From positions 1 through 64,000 of the forward strand of contig NZ_JAIQDG010000007.1 of assembly GCF_020037125.1 (NCBI RefSeq): a stretch of DNA of 64,000 nt, read 5' to 3'. Positions 56,137 through 64,000 of this stretch are shown here, in pieces. The position numbers and the translations under genes were made by a program. The notes under the pieces are model-generated. The model saw only the letters and a program-made list of their open reading frames with translations, was not told where the DNA came from and ran no database searches. The DNA comes from Myxococcus sp. RHSTA-1-4. Its GTDB lineage: Bacteria; Myxococcota; Myxococcia; Myxococcales; Myxococcaceae. Numbering within the stretch: position 1 is the first letter of the stretch; every line of letters starts with the position of its first letter.

Positions 56137-58002
56137 ATGGACGCCTCCCCGCTGTCCTGGGAAAGTCTCGGTGCAATGCAACTCGGCAAGTACCAGCTCG
56201 TGCGAAAGCTCGCCGCCGGGGGAATGGCCGAGGTCTACCTCGCGAAGGCCGCGGGGCCCATGGGCTTCGAGAAGACGCTGGTCCTCAAGCGCATCCTCCC
56301 GGCGCTGGCGGAGGACCCGGACTTCGTGGCCATGTTCCTCGGCGAGGCGAAGCTGGCCGCGCAGCTCGACCACCCGAACATCGTCCAGGTCTTCGACTTC
56401 GGTGAGGCCGAGGGCAGCTACTTCCTGGCCATGGAGCTCATCGACGGGCCCAACCTGCGCCGCTTCGTGAAGCATGGGACGACGCGGCCGCTGCCACCGG
56501 CCCTCTGCGCGAAGGTGGTGGCGTCCGCGGCGGAGGGGCTGGCGTACGCGCACGAGTTCTGCGACCCCATCACCGGCGAGCCCATGAGGCTCGTCCACCG
56601 GGACGTGAGCCCGGCCAACATCCTGGTGTCACGGCAGGGCGCGGTGAAGGTGGTGGACTTCGGCATCGCCAAGGTGGCGGGGCAGGAGCACCGCACCCAG
56701 GCGGGCGTGGTGAAGGGGAAGCTGGCCTACATGCCACCCGAGCAGCTGCAGCTGAAGAAGCTGGACCGGCGGGCCGATATCTATGCGCTGGGGGTGGTGC
56801 TGTACGAGCTGCTCACGGGAAAGCGGCCGTACGCCGTCAGCAGCGAGGCGGGCATCGTGAATGCCGTCCTGAACGACCCGTTCATCCCCGCGTCGCTTCG
56901 GAGGCCGGACCTGCCCGCGGCGCTCGTGCACATCCTGGACCGGGCGCTGGAGAAGGACCGCGAGCGGCGCTACCCGGACTGCCGTGCGTTCCAGCACGAC
57001 CTGGAGCGCTTCGTGCTGTCCACGGGCGAGCCGATGGGCGCGTACCAGATTGCCCGGTTCGCGGCGCGAATCGCGGCGGAGGGTCCGGACGGGCAGGGGG
57101 TGCAGCCCGTGACGCCATCGCCCGGGCAGGCCACCCGTCAGGAGCGGGCGGGCCGGACGCCCGTGGAGGACTCGGTCCCCACGACGCCCGAGGGGCCGTT
57201 GCAGGGGACGGAGGCCACCCGCAGGGAGCGGGCGGGCCCGGCACCCGTGGAGGCCTCGGCACCCACGACGCCCGCGAGGCCGTTTCCGGCGGCGGAGGTC
57301 ACCCGGAGTGACGCGTCCACGAAATCCACCGAGCGGGTCGTCACGTCAGCCCCCTTTGACCATCAGGGGAGGGCGGAGACGGACGACGGAGGCTGGACGA
57401 AGTCGCTGGGAGTCGCGTCGCGGAGGCTGGCGTCCCCCGGGATTTTCCTGCTGGCGGTGGGGTTGGGGGGGCTGCTCGCGCTGGGCATTGGCACCTTGTC
57501 GCGAGCTCGTGAGCGCGCGGCCCCCATGCCAGCCGCCGGGGCCGGTGAGAAGCCTGCCCCGCTGGTGCCGCCGGTCCCAGCGAGCGAGGCGACCCGTGGG
57601 AGTGCTTCCGAGGAGCGCGAGCCCGCCAGGGCCACGGCTGAAGAGAGCGAGCCCGCCGCCGTCCCGCCCGGCGTCCACCCGGCGCTTCCTCTGGAGCCCC
57701 CGGAGCGCCCGGCAGGGGAGCCCCAGCAGGCGCCGCGTGAGTCGCCTCCGCCCGCGCCCCGCGCCGTGGGCAGGGGCACCCTGGAGTTCCGCATCCGGCC
57801 CTATGCCGACGTGTTCGTGGATGGGCGCTCGCTCGGACAGACGCCCCTGTCACCCATCCGGCTGGCCGAGGGCCGCCACACCGTGAAGGCCGTCAATCTG
57901 AAGCTCGGGAGGGAAGTGACGAGGACGGTGGAGATCCAGGCGGGCCGCACCGCCCTCTTCAAGATCAACCTCGAGGATCCGGAAGGGGACGTGTCCCCGT
58001 AG
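56137..58002 (+). CDS. membrane Ser/Thr protein kinase with PEGA domain
   Basis: This is a 621-residue Hanks-type kinase. The Gly-rich loop is LAAGGMAEVYLA (25-36), the ATP Lys is Lys51, the helix-C Glu is Glu70, the catalytic loop is HRDVSPANIL (154-163) and the DFG is at 174-176. All key residues are present. A linker of about 120 residues contains two copies of an ATR.ERAG..PVE.S.PTTP unit. One membrane segment (GIFLLAVGLGGLLALGIGTL, about 433-452) follows. A Pro/Glu-rich part then leads to a PEGA domain (about 548-615), which would lie outside the inner membrane. It starts 48 bp after the propeller lipoprotein. An ATG at 56176 is an alternative. Confidence 0.94.
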   Translation: MDASPLSWESLGAMQLGKYQLVRKLAAGGMAEVYLAKAAGPMGFEKTLVLKRILPALAEDPDFVAMFLGEAKLAAQLDHPNIVQVFDFGEAEGSYFLAMELIDGPNLRRFVKHGTTRPLPPALCAKVVASAAEGLAYAHEFCDPITGEPMRLVHRDVSPANILVSRQGAVKVVDFGIAKVAGQEHRTQAGVVKGKLAYMPPEQLQLKKLDRRADIYALGVVLYELLTGKRPYAVSSEAGIVNAVLNDPFIPASLRRPDLPAALVHILDRALEKDRERRYPDCRAFQHDLERFVLSTGEPMGAYQIARFAARIAAEGPDGQGVQPVTPSPGQATRQERAGRTPVEDSVPTTPEGPLQGTEATRRERAGPAPVEASAPTTPARPFPAAEVTRSDASTKSTERVVTSAPFDHQGRAETDDGGWTKSLGVASRRLASPGIFLLAVGLGGLLALGIGTLSRARERAAPMPAAGAGEKPAPLVPPVPASEATRGSASEEREPARATAEESEPAAVPPGVHPALPLEPPERPAGEPQQAPRESPPPAPRAVGRGTLEFRIRPYADVFVDGRSLGQTPLSPIRLAEGRHTVKAVNLKLGREVTRTVEIQAGRTALFKINLEDPEGDVSP

Positions 58003-58138
58003 CCGCGCGGCTCGCTGGTGCCGGGCAGGCGGATGACCTGGCGGGCGCATGGCTGGCGGTCCGGGGATGCCGGCGGGGAGCCCCGGGCCGTGGCGTCCCT
58101 GGTGCCCGCGGGGCCCGCCGAGGCATCATCCCACGCTC

Positions 58139-59734
58139 ATGAGCGACACGAACGACGACGGCCGGCCGTCATCCACCGCCGCGGTCCGCTCGGAGCTCGC
58201 GGAGCTCCGGGAGCGTCTCGCGGCGACCTCGGACGCCGGCCGCCCGGAAGCGGTGGCCCGGCGGCGGAAGACGGGCCAGCGCACGGCTCGGGAGAACATC
58301 GACGACCTCGTCGACCCCGGGAGCTTCGTCGAGTACGGGGGGCTCGCGCTCGCGGCGCAGCGCTCGACCCGCTCCATGGAGGACCTCATCCGGGCCAGCC
58401 CCGCGGACGGCATCGTCTGCGGGCTCGGCACCGTCAACCGCGCCCTCTTCGACGACGAGCGGGCGCGCGCCCTGGTGCTCGCGTACGACTACACGGTCTT
58501 CGCCGGCACCCAGGGGCTCGTGGGCCACCGGAAGCTGGACCGCATGCTCGCGCTCGCCGCGCAGTGGCGCGTGCCGGTGGTGCTCTTCGCCGAGGGGGGC
58601 GGCGGGCGCCCGAACGACACGGACACGCACACCGTCTCGGGGCTGGACACGCCCAGCTTCCTGTCGTTCGCCTCGCTCTCGGGGCTCGTCCCGCGCGTCG
58701 GAATCGCCTCCGGGCGCTGCTTCGCGGGGAATGCGGCGCTGCTGGGATGCTGCGACGTCATCATCGCGACGGACGGCAGCAACATCGGCATGGGCGGCCC
58801 GGCGATGATCCAGGGCGGCGGTCTGGGGACGTTCGCTCCGGAGGATATTGGCCCCGCGGACGTGCAGACGCGCAACGGCGTCATCGACGTCCGGGTGCGC
58901 GACGAGGCGGAGGCGGTGGCCGTCGCGAAGAAGTACCTCTCCTACTTCCAGGGCGCGACGGCGCCAGGGACGTGCGCGGACCAGGAGACGCTGCGCGCGG
59001 CCCTGCCGGAGAACCGCCGCCGTGCGTACAAGATCCGCCCCATCCTCGAGACATTGGCGGACGGCGGCTCCGTGCTCGAGCTGCGCCGGGACTTCGGGCG
59101 AAGCCTGGTGACGGCGCTGGCGCGAATCGAGGGACAGCCGCTCGGGCTCATCGCGAACGACACGTTCCACCTCGGCGGGGCCATCGACGCGAACGCCGCC
59201 GACAAGGCCGCGCGCTTCTTCCAGCTCTGTGATGCCTTCGGACTTCCCATCGTGTCGCTGTGCGACACCCCCGGGTTCATGGTGGGGCCGCAGGCCGAGA
59301 CGACCGCCCTGGTGCGTCACGTCTCCCGGATGTTCGTGGGGGCCGCCAGCCTCTCCGTCCCGTTCTTCAGCGTCGTCCTGCGGCGGGGCTACGGGCTCGG
59401 GGCGCAGGCGATGGCGGGCGGGCACTTCCACGCGCCGGTCTTCAACGTGTCCTGGCCCACGGGCGAGTTCGGGGGGATGAACCTGGAGGGCGCGGTGCGC
59501 ATCGGCATGCGCAAGCAGCTCGACGCCATCGAGGACCCGGAGGCCCGGGAGGAGATGGCCCGGGCGATGATTGCCGAGGCACACCAGCGGGGAAGGGCCA
59601 TCAACATGGCCTCGCTCCTGGAGCTCGACGCGGTGATAGACCCCGCGGAGACGCGCTCCTGGATTCTCCGCGGCCTGCGCTCCGTCCCCCGCCCGGTGCG
59701 CGAGGGACGGCGCAGGTTCATCGACACCTGGTGA
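58139..59734 (+). CDS. acyl-CoA carboxylase carboxyltransferase subunit
   Basis: This 531-residue protein has the tandem crotonase-like domains of biotin-dependent carboxyltransferases (MmdA/AccD5/PccB type). Visible landmarks are RRKTGQRTARENIDDLVDPG (about 41-60), the acyl-CoA site region GRCFAGNAALLGCCD, NIGMGGPAMI, and in the second half LCDTPGFMVGP and GYGLGAQAM. It transfers CO2 from biotin to acetyl-, propionyl- or a longer acyl-CoA. No biotin carboxylase or biotin carrier gene lies nearby, so its partner must be elsewhere. ATG 58139 is the best start. Confidence 0.9.
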   Translation: MSDTNDDGRPSSTAAVRSELAELRERLAATSDAGRPEAVARRRKTGQRTARENIDDLVDPGSFVEYGGLALAAQRSTRSMEDLIRASPADGIVCGLGTVNRALFDDERARALVLAYDYTVFAGTQGLVGHRKLDRMLALAAQWRVPVVLFAEGGGGRPNDTDTHTVSGLDTPSFLSFASLSGLVPRVGIASGRCFAGNAALLGCCDVIIATDGSNIGMGGPAMIQGGGLGTFAPEDIGPADVQTRNGVIDVRVRDEAEAVAVAKKYLSYFQGATAPGTCADQETLRAALPENRRRAYKIRPILETLADGGSVLELRRDFGRSLVTALARIEGQPLGLIANDTFHLGGAIDANAADKAARFFQLCDAFGLPIVSLCDTPGFMVGPQAETTALVRHVSRMFVGAASLSVPFFSVVLRRGYGLGAQAMAGGHFHAPVFNVSWPTGEFGGMNLEGAVRIGMRKQLDAIEDPEAREEMARAMIAEAHQRGRAINMASLLELDAVIDPAETRSWILRGLRSVPRPVREGRRRFIDTW

Positions 59735-59767
59735 GGGCCGTACCCTCCACGTTTGACCGTCATTCCG

Positions 59768-61042
59768 ATGTCCAATCCAGCCTCCCGCGTCTCCACGAAG
59801 GTCGTCCTCCTCTCTTCCCTGGCGCTCTCCATGGGAGCGTGGGCTCAATCCGCGCCCCCCGAAGCCCCTCCGGTTTCGGGCGCCCCATCCGAGCCCGCGC
59901 CGAAGCCGCCACCATCGAAGGGGGTCACCCTCACCGCCGCGCCCGGAAGGGGCTTCACCCTCGTGGCGGATGACGGGTCGTATTCCGCCAACCTGCGCGC
60001 ACGCGCCCAGATGCGGGAGACGGTGACGGGCCAGGACGTGGAAGGGGCGCCGCGGCGGTGGACCCAGGAGCAGGCGGTCCGCACGGTGCGCCTCGTTCTC
60101 CAGGGCCATGTCCTGGACCCGGACCTCAAGTACGCGCTGCAGCTCGGGTTCGGAGTCACCGACGTGGATGCGAGCTCGCCGGTCCCCCTGTTCGATGCCT
60201 GGATTGAGTACACGGCCCGGCGGGACCTGAACGTCCGCGTGGGCCAGTTCTTCGTGCCCTTCGACCGCGCGCGCACCATCCGCGAGTCGAGCCTGCAGCT
60301 GGTCGACCGGCCCATCATCATCGGCGAGCTGGCGTTGGACCGGGACGTGGGGGTGATGCTGTCCTCGGCCGACCTCTTCGGGAAGGGAGGGCGCCTGAGC
60401 TACAACCTCGGCCTCTTCGGAGGCGAGGGGCGCAACCGGGTCGGGAGCACGACGCCGGGCCTGCTCTACGTCGCCCGCTTCGCGGTGCGGCCCTTCGGCG
60501 CCTTCGACGACGACTCGGAAGGGGACCTGCAGCGGCTGCCGAAGCCGCGGCTGATGGTGGGGGTGGCCGGCGCGTACAACCAGAAGACGAACCGGCAGCG
60601 CAGCCTGACGGGCAGCACCCTCACGTTCGGCACGTTCGACTACGTGCACGCGGCCGCGGACACGGTGTTCAAGTACCGCGGCCTCTCCGTGCTCGCGGAG
60701 GTCCTCTACCGGAACGCGTCTCGTCCCTTCCTGGAGGGCGTCGTCAACGGGCAGCCCGCCCGTGAGTGGTCCCGCTCCGGCTGGGGCTACCTCTTGCAGG
60801 CGGGCTACATGCTCACCTCGAGGCTGGAGGCCGCCGGGCGCGTGGACATGGAGTGGGCGCGCTCGGGCAGCGACCCCGCGCTCGCCGCCCAGGTGGCCCA
60901 GCAGGGACGGGAGGTGGGCGTGGGCCTGAATGCCTACCTGAACGGGCATGCCTTCAAGGTGCAGGGCGACTACGCCTACCAGTTCGGAACAGCGGGGCTG
61001 GACCGCCACCTCGTCCGGCTCCAGCTCGACGCGTCCTTCTGA
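59768..61042 (+). CDS. outer-membrane porin, OprP/OprO type
   Basis: This 424-residue protein has a signal peptide (KVVLLSSLALSMGAWAQ) and a Pro-rich spacer of 25 residues. A beta-barrel follows, with DLNVRVGQFFVPFDRARTI (about 155), the family hallmark. It ends in Phe, as expected for outer-membrane barrels. It is distinct from the shorter-motif homologue at 12865. ATG 59768 is chosen over TTG 59753; neither has a strong ribosome site. It follows the carboxyltransferase gene by 33 bp. Selectivity is unknown. Confidence 0.85.
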   Translation: MSNPASRVSTKVVLLSSLALSMGAWAQSAPPEAPPVSGAPSEPAPKPPPSKGVTLTAAPGRGFTLVADDGSYSANLRARAQMRETVTGQDVEGAPRRWTQEQAVRTVRLVLQGHVLDPDLKYALQLGFGVTDVDASSPVPLFDAWIEYTARRDLNVRVGQFFVPFDRARTIRESSLQLVDRPIIIGELALDRDVGVMLSSADLFGKGGRLSYNLGLFGGEGRNRVGSTTPGLLYVARFAVRPFGAFDDDSEGDLQRLPKPRLMVGVAGAYNQKTNRQRSLTGSTLTFGTFDYVHAAADTVFKYRGLSVLAEVLYRNASRPFLEGVVNGQPAREWSRSGWGYLLQAGYMLTSRLEAAGRVDMEWARSGSDPALAAQVAQQGREVGVGLNAYLNGHAFKVQGDYAYQFGTAGLDRHLVRLQLDASF

Positions 61043-61212
61043 GACGGGCGGCACGCGCTGCCCACGGCTCCTTCCTCGCCGCATGGACAGTGGAGCGTCC
61101 TGAAGCAGGGGAGGGCGCTGCCCTCCGTGCCGGAGCCGCCAGCGGTCGCCAGCTTCTTCCGAGGGTGTCTTCTTCCGCGAAGCGGCGGGGCAGCCTCAGG
61201 AGGAGTCCGTCC

Positions 61213-62412
61213 ATGGCGAGCAATCGTGGCGTCGTCTATCTCGGTCCCGGCAAGGTGGAGGTGCGGTCCATCGACTATCCGAAGATGGTGAATCCGCGGG
61301 GGAAGCCCATCGAGCACGGGGTCATCCTCAAGGTGGTCTCCACCAACATCTGCGGCTCGGACCAGCACATGGTGCGGGGCCGCACCACGGCTCCCGCGGG
61401 GCTGGTGCTGGGGCATGAAATCACCGGGGAGATCATCGAGAAGGGCAAGGACGTCGAGTACCTCGACATCGGTGACCTCGTCACGGTGCCCTTCAACGTC
61501 GCGTGTGGCCGCTGCCGCACGTGCCGCGAGCAGCAGACGGGCGTGTGCCTCAACGTCAACGCGGCCCGTGCCGGGGGCGCCTTCGGCTACGTGGACATGG
61601 GCGGCTGGGTGGGAGGCCAGGCCCAGTACGTCCTGGTGCCGTACGCGGACTTCAACCTCATCCGCTTCCCCAACAAGGAGAAGGCCCTGGAGAAGATCCA
61701 GGACCTGACCATGCTGTCGGACATCCTTCCGACGGGCTTTCACGGCGCGGTGTGCGCGGGCGTCGGGGTGGGGTCCTCCGTGTACGTCGCCGGAGCGGGG
61801 CCCGTGGGGCTCGCGGCCGCGGCCTCGGCGCAGCTCCTGGGGGCGGCGGTGGTGATGATTGGCGACATGAACGCGGAGCGGCTGCGGCACGCGAAGTCCG
61901 TGGGCTTCGAGCCCATCGACCTGACGAAGAGTGACAAGCTCGAGGAGCTGATCGAGGCCGTCGTCGGTGTGCCGGAGGTGGACGCCTCCGTGGACGCGGT
62001 GGGCTTCGAGGCGCGAGGCCATGGGGCCCTGCACGTGACGGAGATGCCGGCCACGGTGCTCAACTCGCTGATGGCGATTACCCGGGCCGGCGGCGCCATT
62101 GGCATTCCGGGGCTCTACGTCACGGAGGATCCGGGCGCGAAGGACGAGGCCGCGAAGCAGGGCAACCTGCGCATGCGCTTCGGCCTGGGCTGGGCGAAGT
62201 CACATCGGTTCTTCACGGGGCAGACGCCGGTGCTGCGCTACAACCGGCAGCTCATGCAGGCCATCCTCCACGGCCGGCTGCCCATCGCGAAGATCGTCAA
62301 CGCCACCGTCATCCCGCTCGAGGACGCGGCGCGCGGGTACCACGAGTTCGACACGGGCGTGGCACGGAAGTTCGTGCTCGACCCGCATGGGATGTTGAAG
62401 AAGGCGGCGTGA
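61213..62412 (+). CDS. fdhA: glutathione-independent formaldehyde dehydrogenase
   Basis: This 399-residue zinc-dependent alcohol-dehydrogenase-family enzyme matches FdhA of Pseudomonas putida in length and site positions. Catalytic zinc ligands are Cys47 (ICGSD) and His68 (GHE), with an Asp near residue 170 (MLSDI). The structural zinc uses Cys98, Cys101, Cys104 and Cys112. The NAD fold has GAGPVGLAAA. It oxidises formaldehyde with NAD. Related family members oxidise other aldehydes or alcohols. AGGAGG lies about 9 bases before ATG 61213. It follows the porin by 170 bp. Confidence 0.93.
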   Translation: MASNRGVVYLGPGKVEVRSIDYPKMVNPRGKPIEHGVILKVVSTNICGSDQHMVRGRTTAPAGLVLGHEITGEIIEKGKDVEYLDIGDLVTVPFNVACGRCRTCREQQTGVCLNVNAARAGGAFGYVDMGGWVGGQAQYVLVPYADFNLIRFPNKEKALEKIQDLTMLSDILPTGFHGAVCAGVGVGSSVYVAGAGPVGLAAAASAQLLGAAVVMIGDMNAERLRHAKSVGFEPIDLTKSDKLEELIEAVVGVPEVDASVDAVGFEARGHGALHVTEMPATVLNSLMAITRAGGAIGIPGLYVTEDPGAKDEAAKQGNLRMRFGLGWAKSHRFFTGQTPVLRYNRQLMQAILHGRLPIAKIVNATVIPLEDAARGYHEFDTGVARKFVLDPHGMLKKAA

Positions 62413-62769
62413 GCCTGGAGGTGGCGGGTTCGATCTGTGTGGCGTGAATCATGGCGCCCACGGTGCCCAAGTGCCGCGCGTTTGGACATGGGGCGTATTC
62501 GGGCGCTTTCAGGCGTATCCAGACGAGCGCGCCTGCGTCGGACAGGCGCCGCTCCGGTGCGTGGAGCCCACCAGGACAGCGGGCAGCGCCCACGCTTGCC
62601 AGCACGGCACACAGACAATGCAGCGGGGAAACAGCAGAAGCGCCAGAACGCACGGCGCACCCTGGCGTGACAGCCGGCGCCGCCTGGAGGGACCAACGGC
62701 GCGCCCTGGCGTGAGCGCTGGCGTTTCTTCCAGCGTTGTCACCCGGTACCCGCCGCCGTGCTTCTGGAG
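62413..62769. other. gene-free segment with short direct repeats
   Basis: I see no supported gene. ACGGCGC(A/G)CCCTGGCGTGA occurs at 62652-62670 and 62696-62714. The segment has lower codon-position bias than its neighbours. The overlapping small frames differ in every frame and have no ribosome sites. Confidence 0.5.
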
Positions 62770-63059
62770 CCCGCTTCCTCGGCTCCGAGGTGGTTCTCGG
62801 TGCTCGCTGCCACTGCGCGCCGGGAGGGCTCTACGGCCCGAGGTGGTGCTCGGCGTAGGCCGTGGCTGCCACCGCATACCGGGCAAGTTCCACGGCTCCC
62901 AGGTGGCGCTCGGCATGGGTTGCGTCCACCGCGCACGGACAAACTCCACGGCCCCGAGGGGGTACTCGGCACGCCCCCTGGCCACCACCGCGCGCCGGGC
63001 AAGCTCTACGGCTCCGACGCGCACCGGGCAAGCTCCACGGCTCCGAGGTGGTGCTGCGG
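62770..63059. repeat. degenerate tandem repeat array, about 56-60 bp unit
   Basis: Units start near 62770, 62827, 62885, 62941, 63001 (truncated to 29 bp) and 63030 (about 30 bp). The four longer ones are 56-60 bp. The shared core is about AAGCTCCACGGCTCCGAGG, then TGGTGCTCGGC, a variable part, and CACCGCGCGCCGGGC. Unit lengths are not multiples of three, so it is not a repeated protein domain. All of each unit is related, so it is not a CRISPR array. Confidence 0.75.
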
Positions 63060-63425
63060 AACCAGTCAACGCGGATGAGACAGTGAGTTCGTGAGATTAC
63101 TGCGCACTCTCCAGACCCGTGCGCCTCGGCCCCTCCCCGCACCCCACCCAGGCACTGCAGGAGCTGAAGCGCTCGGCTTAATCCTCTCACGCGACATCTA
63201 CGTTGACACTCACCGGTGGCCTGAACAGGGGGGAGTCCTTCCTCAAGGCGGAAGGCTCCCGGGTGGACGCGGAGGCCGGGTCAGTGGCATGAACAGGCCC
63301 GGTCGCTCGCGTTTCCACCCGGCCCCATGACCCTGGCTATGGGTGGCCCCATGCGGTTGGCTAGTGACACTCCTTGCTCCACGCCGTGGTGGCCTGAGCC
63401 GGCGAGCACCCGCCACGAGCCGCCG
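63060..63425. other. gene-free segment right of the repeat array
   Basis: Nothing is recognisable. GGCCTGAACAGG and GGCATGAACAGG occur about 65 bp apart (about 63215 and 63285). One short frame here (63182-63292, plus) reads like protein but has no start codon, so it could be a remnant. I cannot identify a source element. Confidence 0.4.
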
Positions 63426-64000
63426 TTACGGCATGGGACCCGTGCACGCGACCTTCTCGGGGCACTGGACCACGGCCTTGGCGACCTCTTCCGGGCGCAC
63501 GTTCTTCAACTCGTCCTGGAGGAACTGGCGGTCCCGCTCCCACGCATCGCTGATTTGCAGGTTGTAGGCGGGGAACCCATTGCAGTTGAGCAGGCTCGCG
63601 TGGATCTCACCCAGGTAGACCGCCTTCCCCGCCTCGACACGGAAGGGAATGTCCAGGTGCGTCCTGATGAGGCTGACGTGCTCGAAGGCCACCTCCCGGA
63701 TTTCATACGAGCCCGGTCGCAGCTCCCTCGTGGCGAAGCGCACGCCGGAGGCCGGGGCGCTCGCTCCGAAGGAGGAGGCGGCGTCCAGGGGAACCTTCCC
63801 GACGGGGTGGAGTTTGTCGAAGTCGCTGTAGATGAAGAGGGTGGCCCTGGGATTCTCGCCGTACTTGCAGTCGTTGGAGAGCCTTCCGGAGAGGACGACC
63901 AGGCCCAGGTCCGAGCGCTCCGAGAAGCTGAAGTCGGGGCTGACATTGCGACTGGTGGCGGGGGTGGAGGCACATCCCGCCAGCGACGCCACGGCGACCA
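63426..64000 (-). CDS. lipoprotein of unknown function, 5' end beyond window
   Basis: The visible 191 residues open with VAVASLAGCAST, which is the end of a lipoprotein signal with its lipobox Cys. The real start therefore lies past position 64000; the GTG at 63992 is internal. The mature part is about 180 residues and beta-rich, with ERSDLGLVVLSGRLSNDCKYG, then ATRELRPGSYEIREVAF and AGKAVYLGEIHAS. This resembles DUF2846-like or carboxypeptidase-regulatory-like lipoproteins. Two Cys residues (in NDCKYG and VQCPEKVAC) may pair. No function is assigned. Confidence 0.75.
   Translation of the reverse strand, partial: VAVASLAGCASTPATSRNVSPDFSFSERSDLGLVVLSGRLSNDCKYGENPRATLFIYSDFDKLHPVGKVPLDAASSFGASAPASGVRFATRELRPGSYEIREVAFEHVSLIRTHLDIPFRVEAGKAVYLGEIHASLLNCNGFPAYNLQISDAWERDRQFLQDELKNVRPEEVAKAVVQCPEKVACTGPMP

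Noticed and set aside
58169-61084. 971-codon minus-strand frame opposite the carboxyltransferase and porin
   Set aside because: Shadow frame with abnormal composition and no motifs.
62770-63059. CRISPR array
   Set aside because: Units are related over their whole length, differ from each other by substitutions and indels, and there are no unique spacers or cas genes.
62444-63094. 216-codon plus-strand open frame over the repeat array
   Set aside because: Repeat unit lengths of 58, 56, 60 and 29 bp shift the frame each time, so the array cannot encode a repeated domain. No ribosome site.

Overview
This window is very GC-rich (about 70 percent by eye) and almost fully coding, with strong third-position GC bias, many short-distance or ATGA-type start/stop overlaps, many lipoproteins, a Hanks-type Ser/Thr kinase with a PEGA domain and a MopE-type Cys/Asp-rich lipoprotein. 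This combination points to a myxobacterium (Myxococcus/Corallococcus/Pyxidicoccus-like). That assignment is an inference from style, not from a search. I see no rRNA, tRNA, CRISPR array, prophage or intact insertion sequence.

Layout. 0.4-8.7 kb (minus): an unknown protein, Rnk, a glutathione transferase-like protein and the glutamate synthase pair gltB-gltD. 9.1-12.7 kb: a Nudix hydrolase, a PepSY membrane protein and a DEAD-box RNA helicase with a DbpA-type C-terminus. 12.9-17.3 kb (plus): an OprP-type porin, a thymidylate-kinase-like protein fused to a repeat domain, a DUF4956 membrane protein and a DUF2202 ferritin-like lipoprotein. 17.3-26.1 kb (minus): a long apparent operon encoding a MopE-like lipoprotein, an MCE/Mla-type lipid ABC transporter with two different ATPases, two different permeases and one MCE subunit, and last a protein fusing two UspA domains to a phospholipase D module. 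26.3-32.1 kb (plus): a complete RND tripartite efflux operon (TolC, adaptor, pump).

32.2-45.4 kb: a beta-helix lipoprotein, an amidohydrolase, a DUF2267 protein, UbiB/AarF-type kinase, NhaA antiporter, MutS, a DUF3616 lipoprotein, a DUF3592 membrane protein and a cell-wall amidase. 45.4-53.1 kb: a COG4941-type sigma factor with its YCII partner, a beta-lactamase-fold hydrolase, an exported pirin, a LysR/EamA divergent pair, a second YCII protein and a spermidine-synthase-like methyltransferase-fold protein. 53.4-58.0 kb (plus): TPR protein, beta-propeller lipoprotein and Ser/Thr kinase. 58.1-62.4 kb (plus): acyl-CoA carboxyltransferase, OprP-type porin and glutathione-independent formaldehyde dehydrogenase. 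62.4-63.4 kb is a gene-free kilobase containing a degenerate tandem repeat of roughly 56-60 bp; a lipoprotein gene then runs off the right edge.

The most notable system is the 17.3-26.1 kb lipid-transport locus. Its two ATPases carry complementary defects (one lacks the Walker B glutamate and the H-loop histidine, the other lacks a normal LSGGQ signature). This predicts an obligate heterodimer with one working ATP site. The transporter is genetically tied to a stress-sensor/phospholipase D fusion. The ATPase/permease junction also carries a tandem duplication that has made a 26-codon mini-cistron linked by ATGA overlaps on both sides. The second most notable is the porin/kinase-repeat/DUF4956 trio, which may handle phosphate or polyphosphate.
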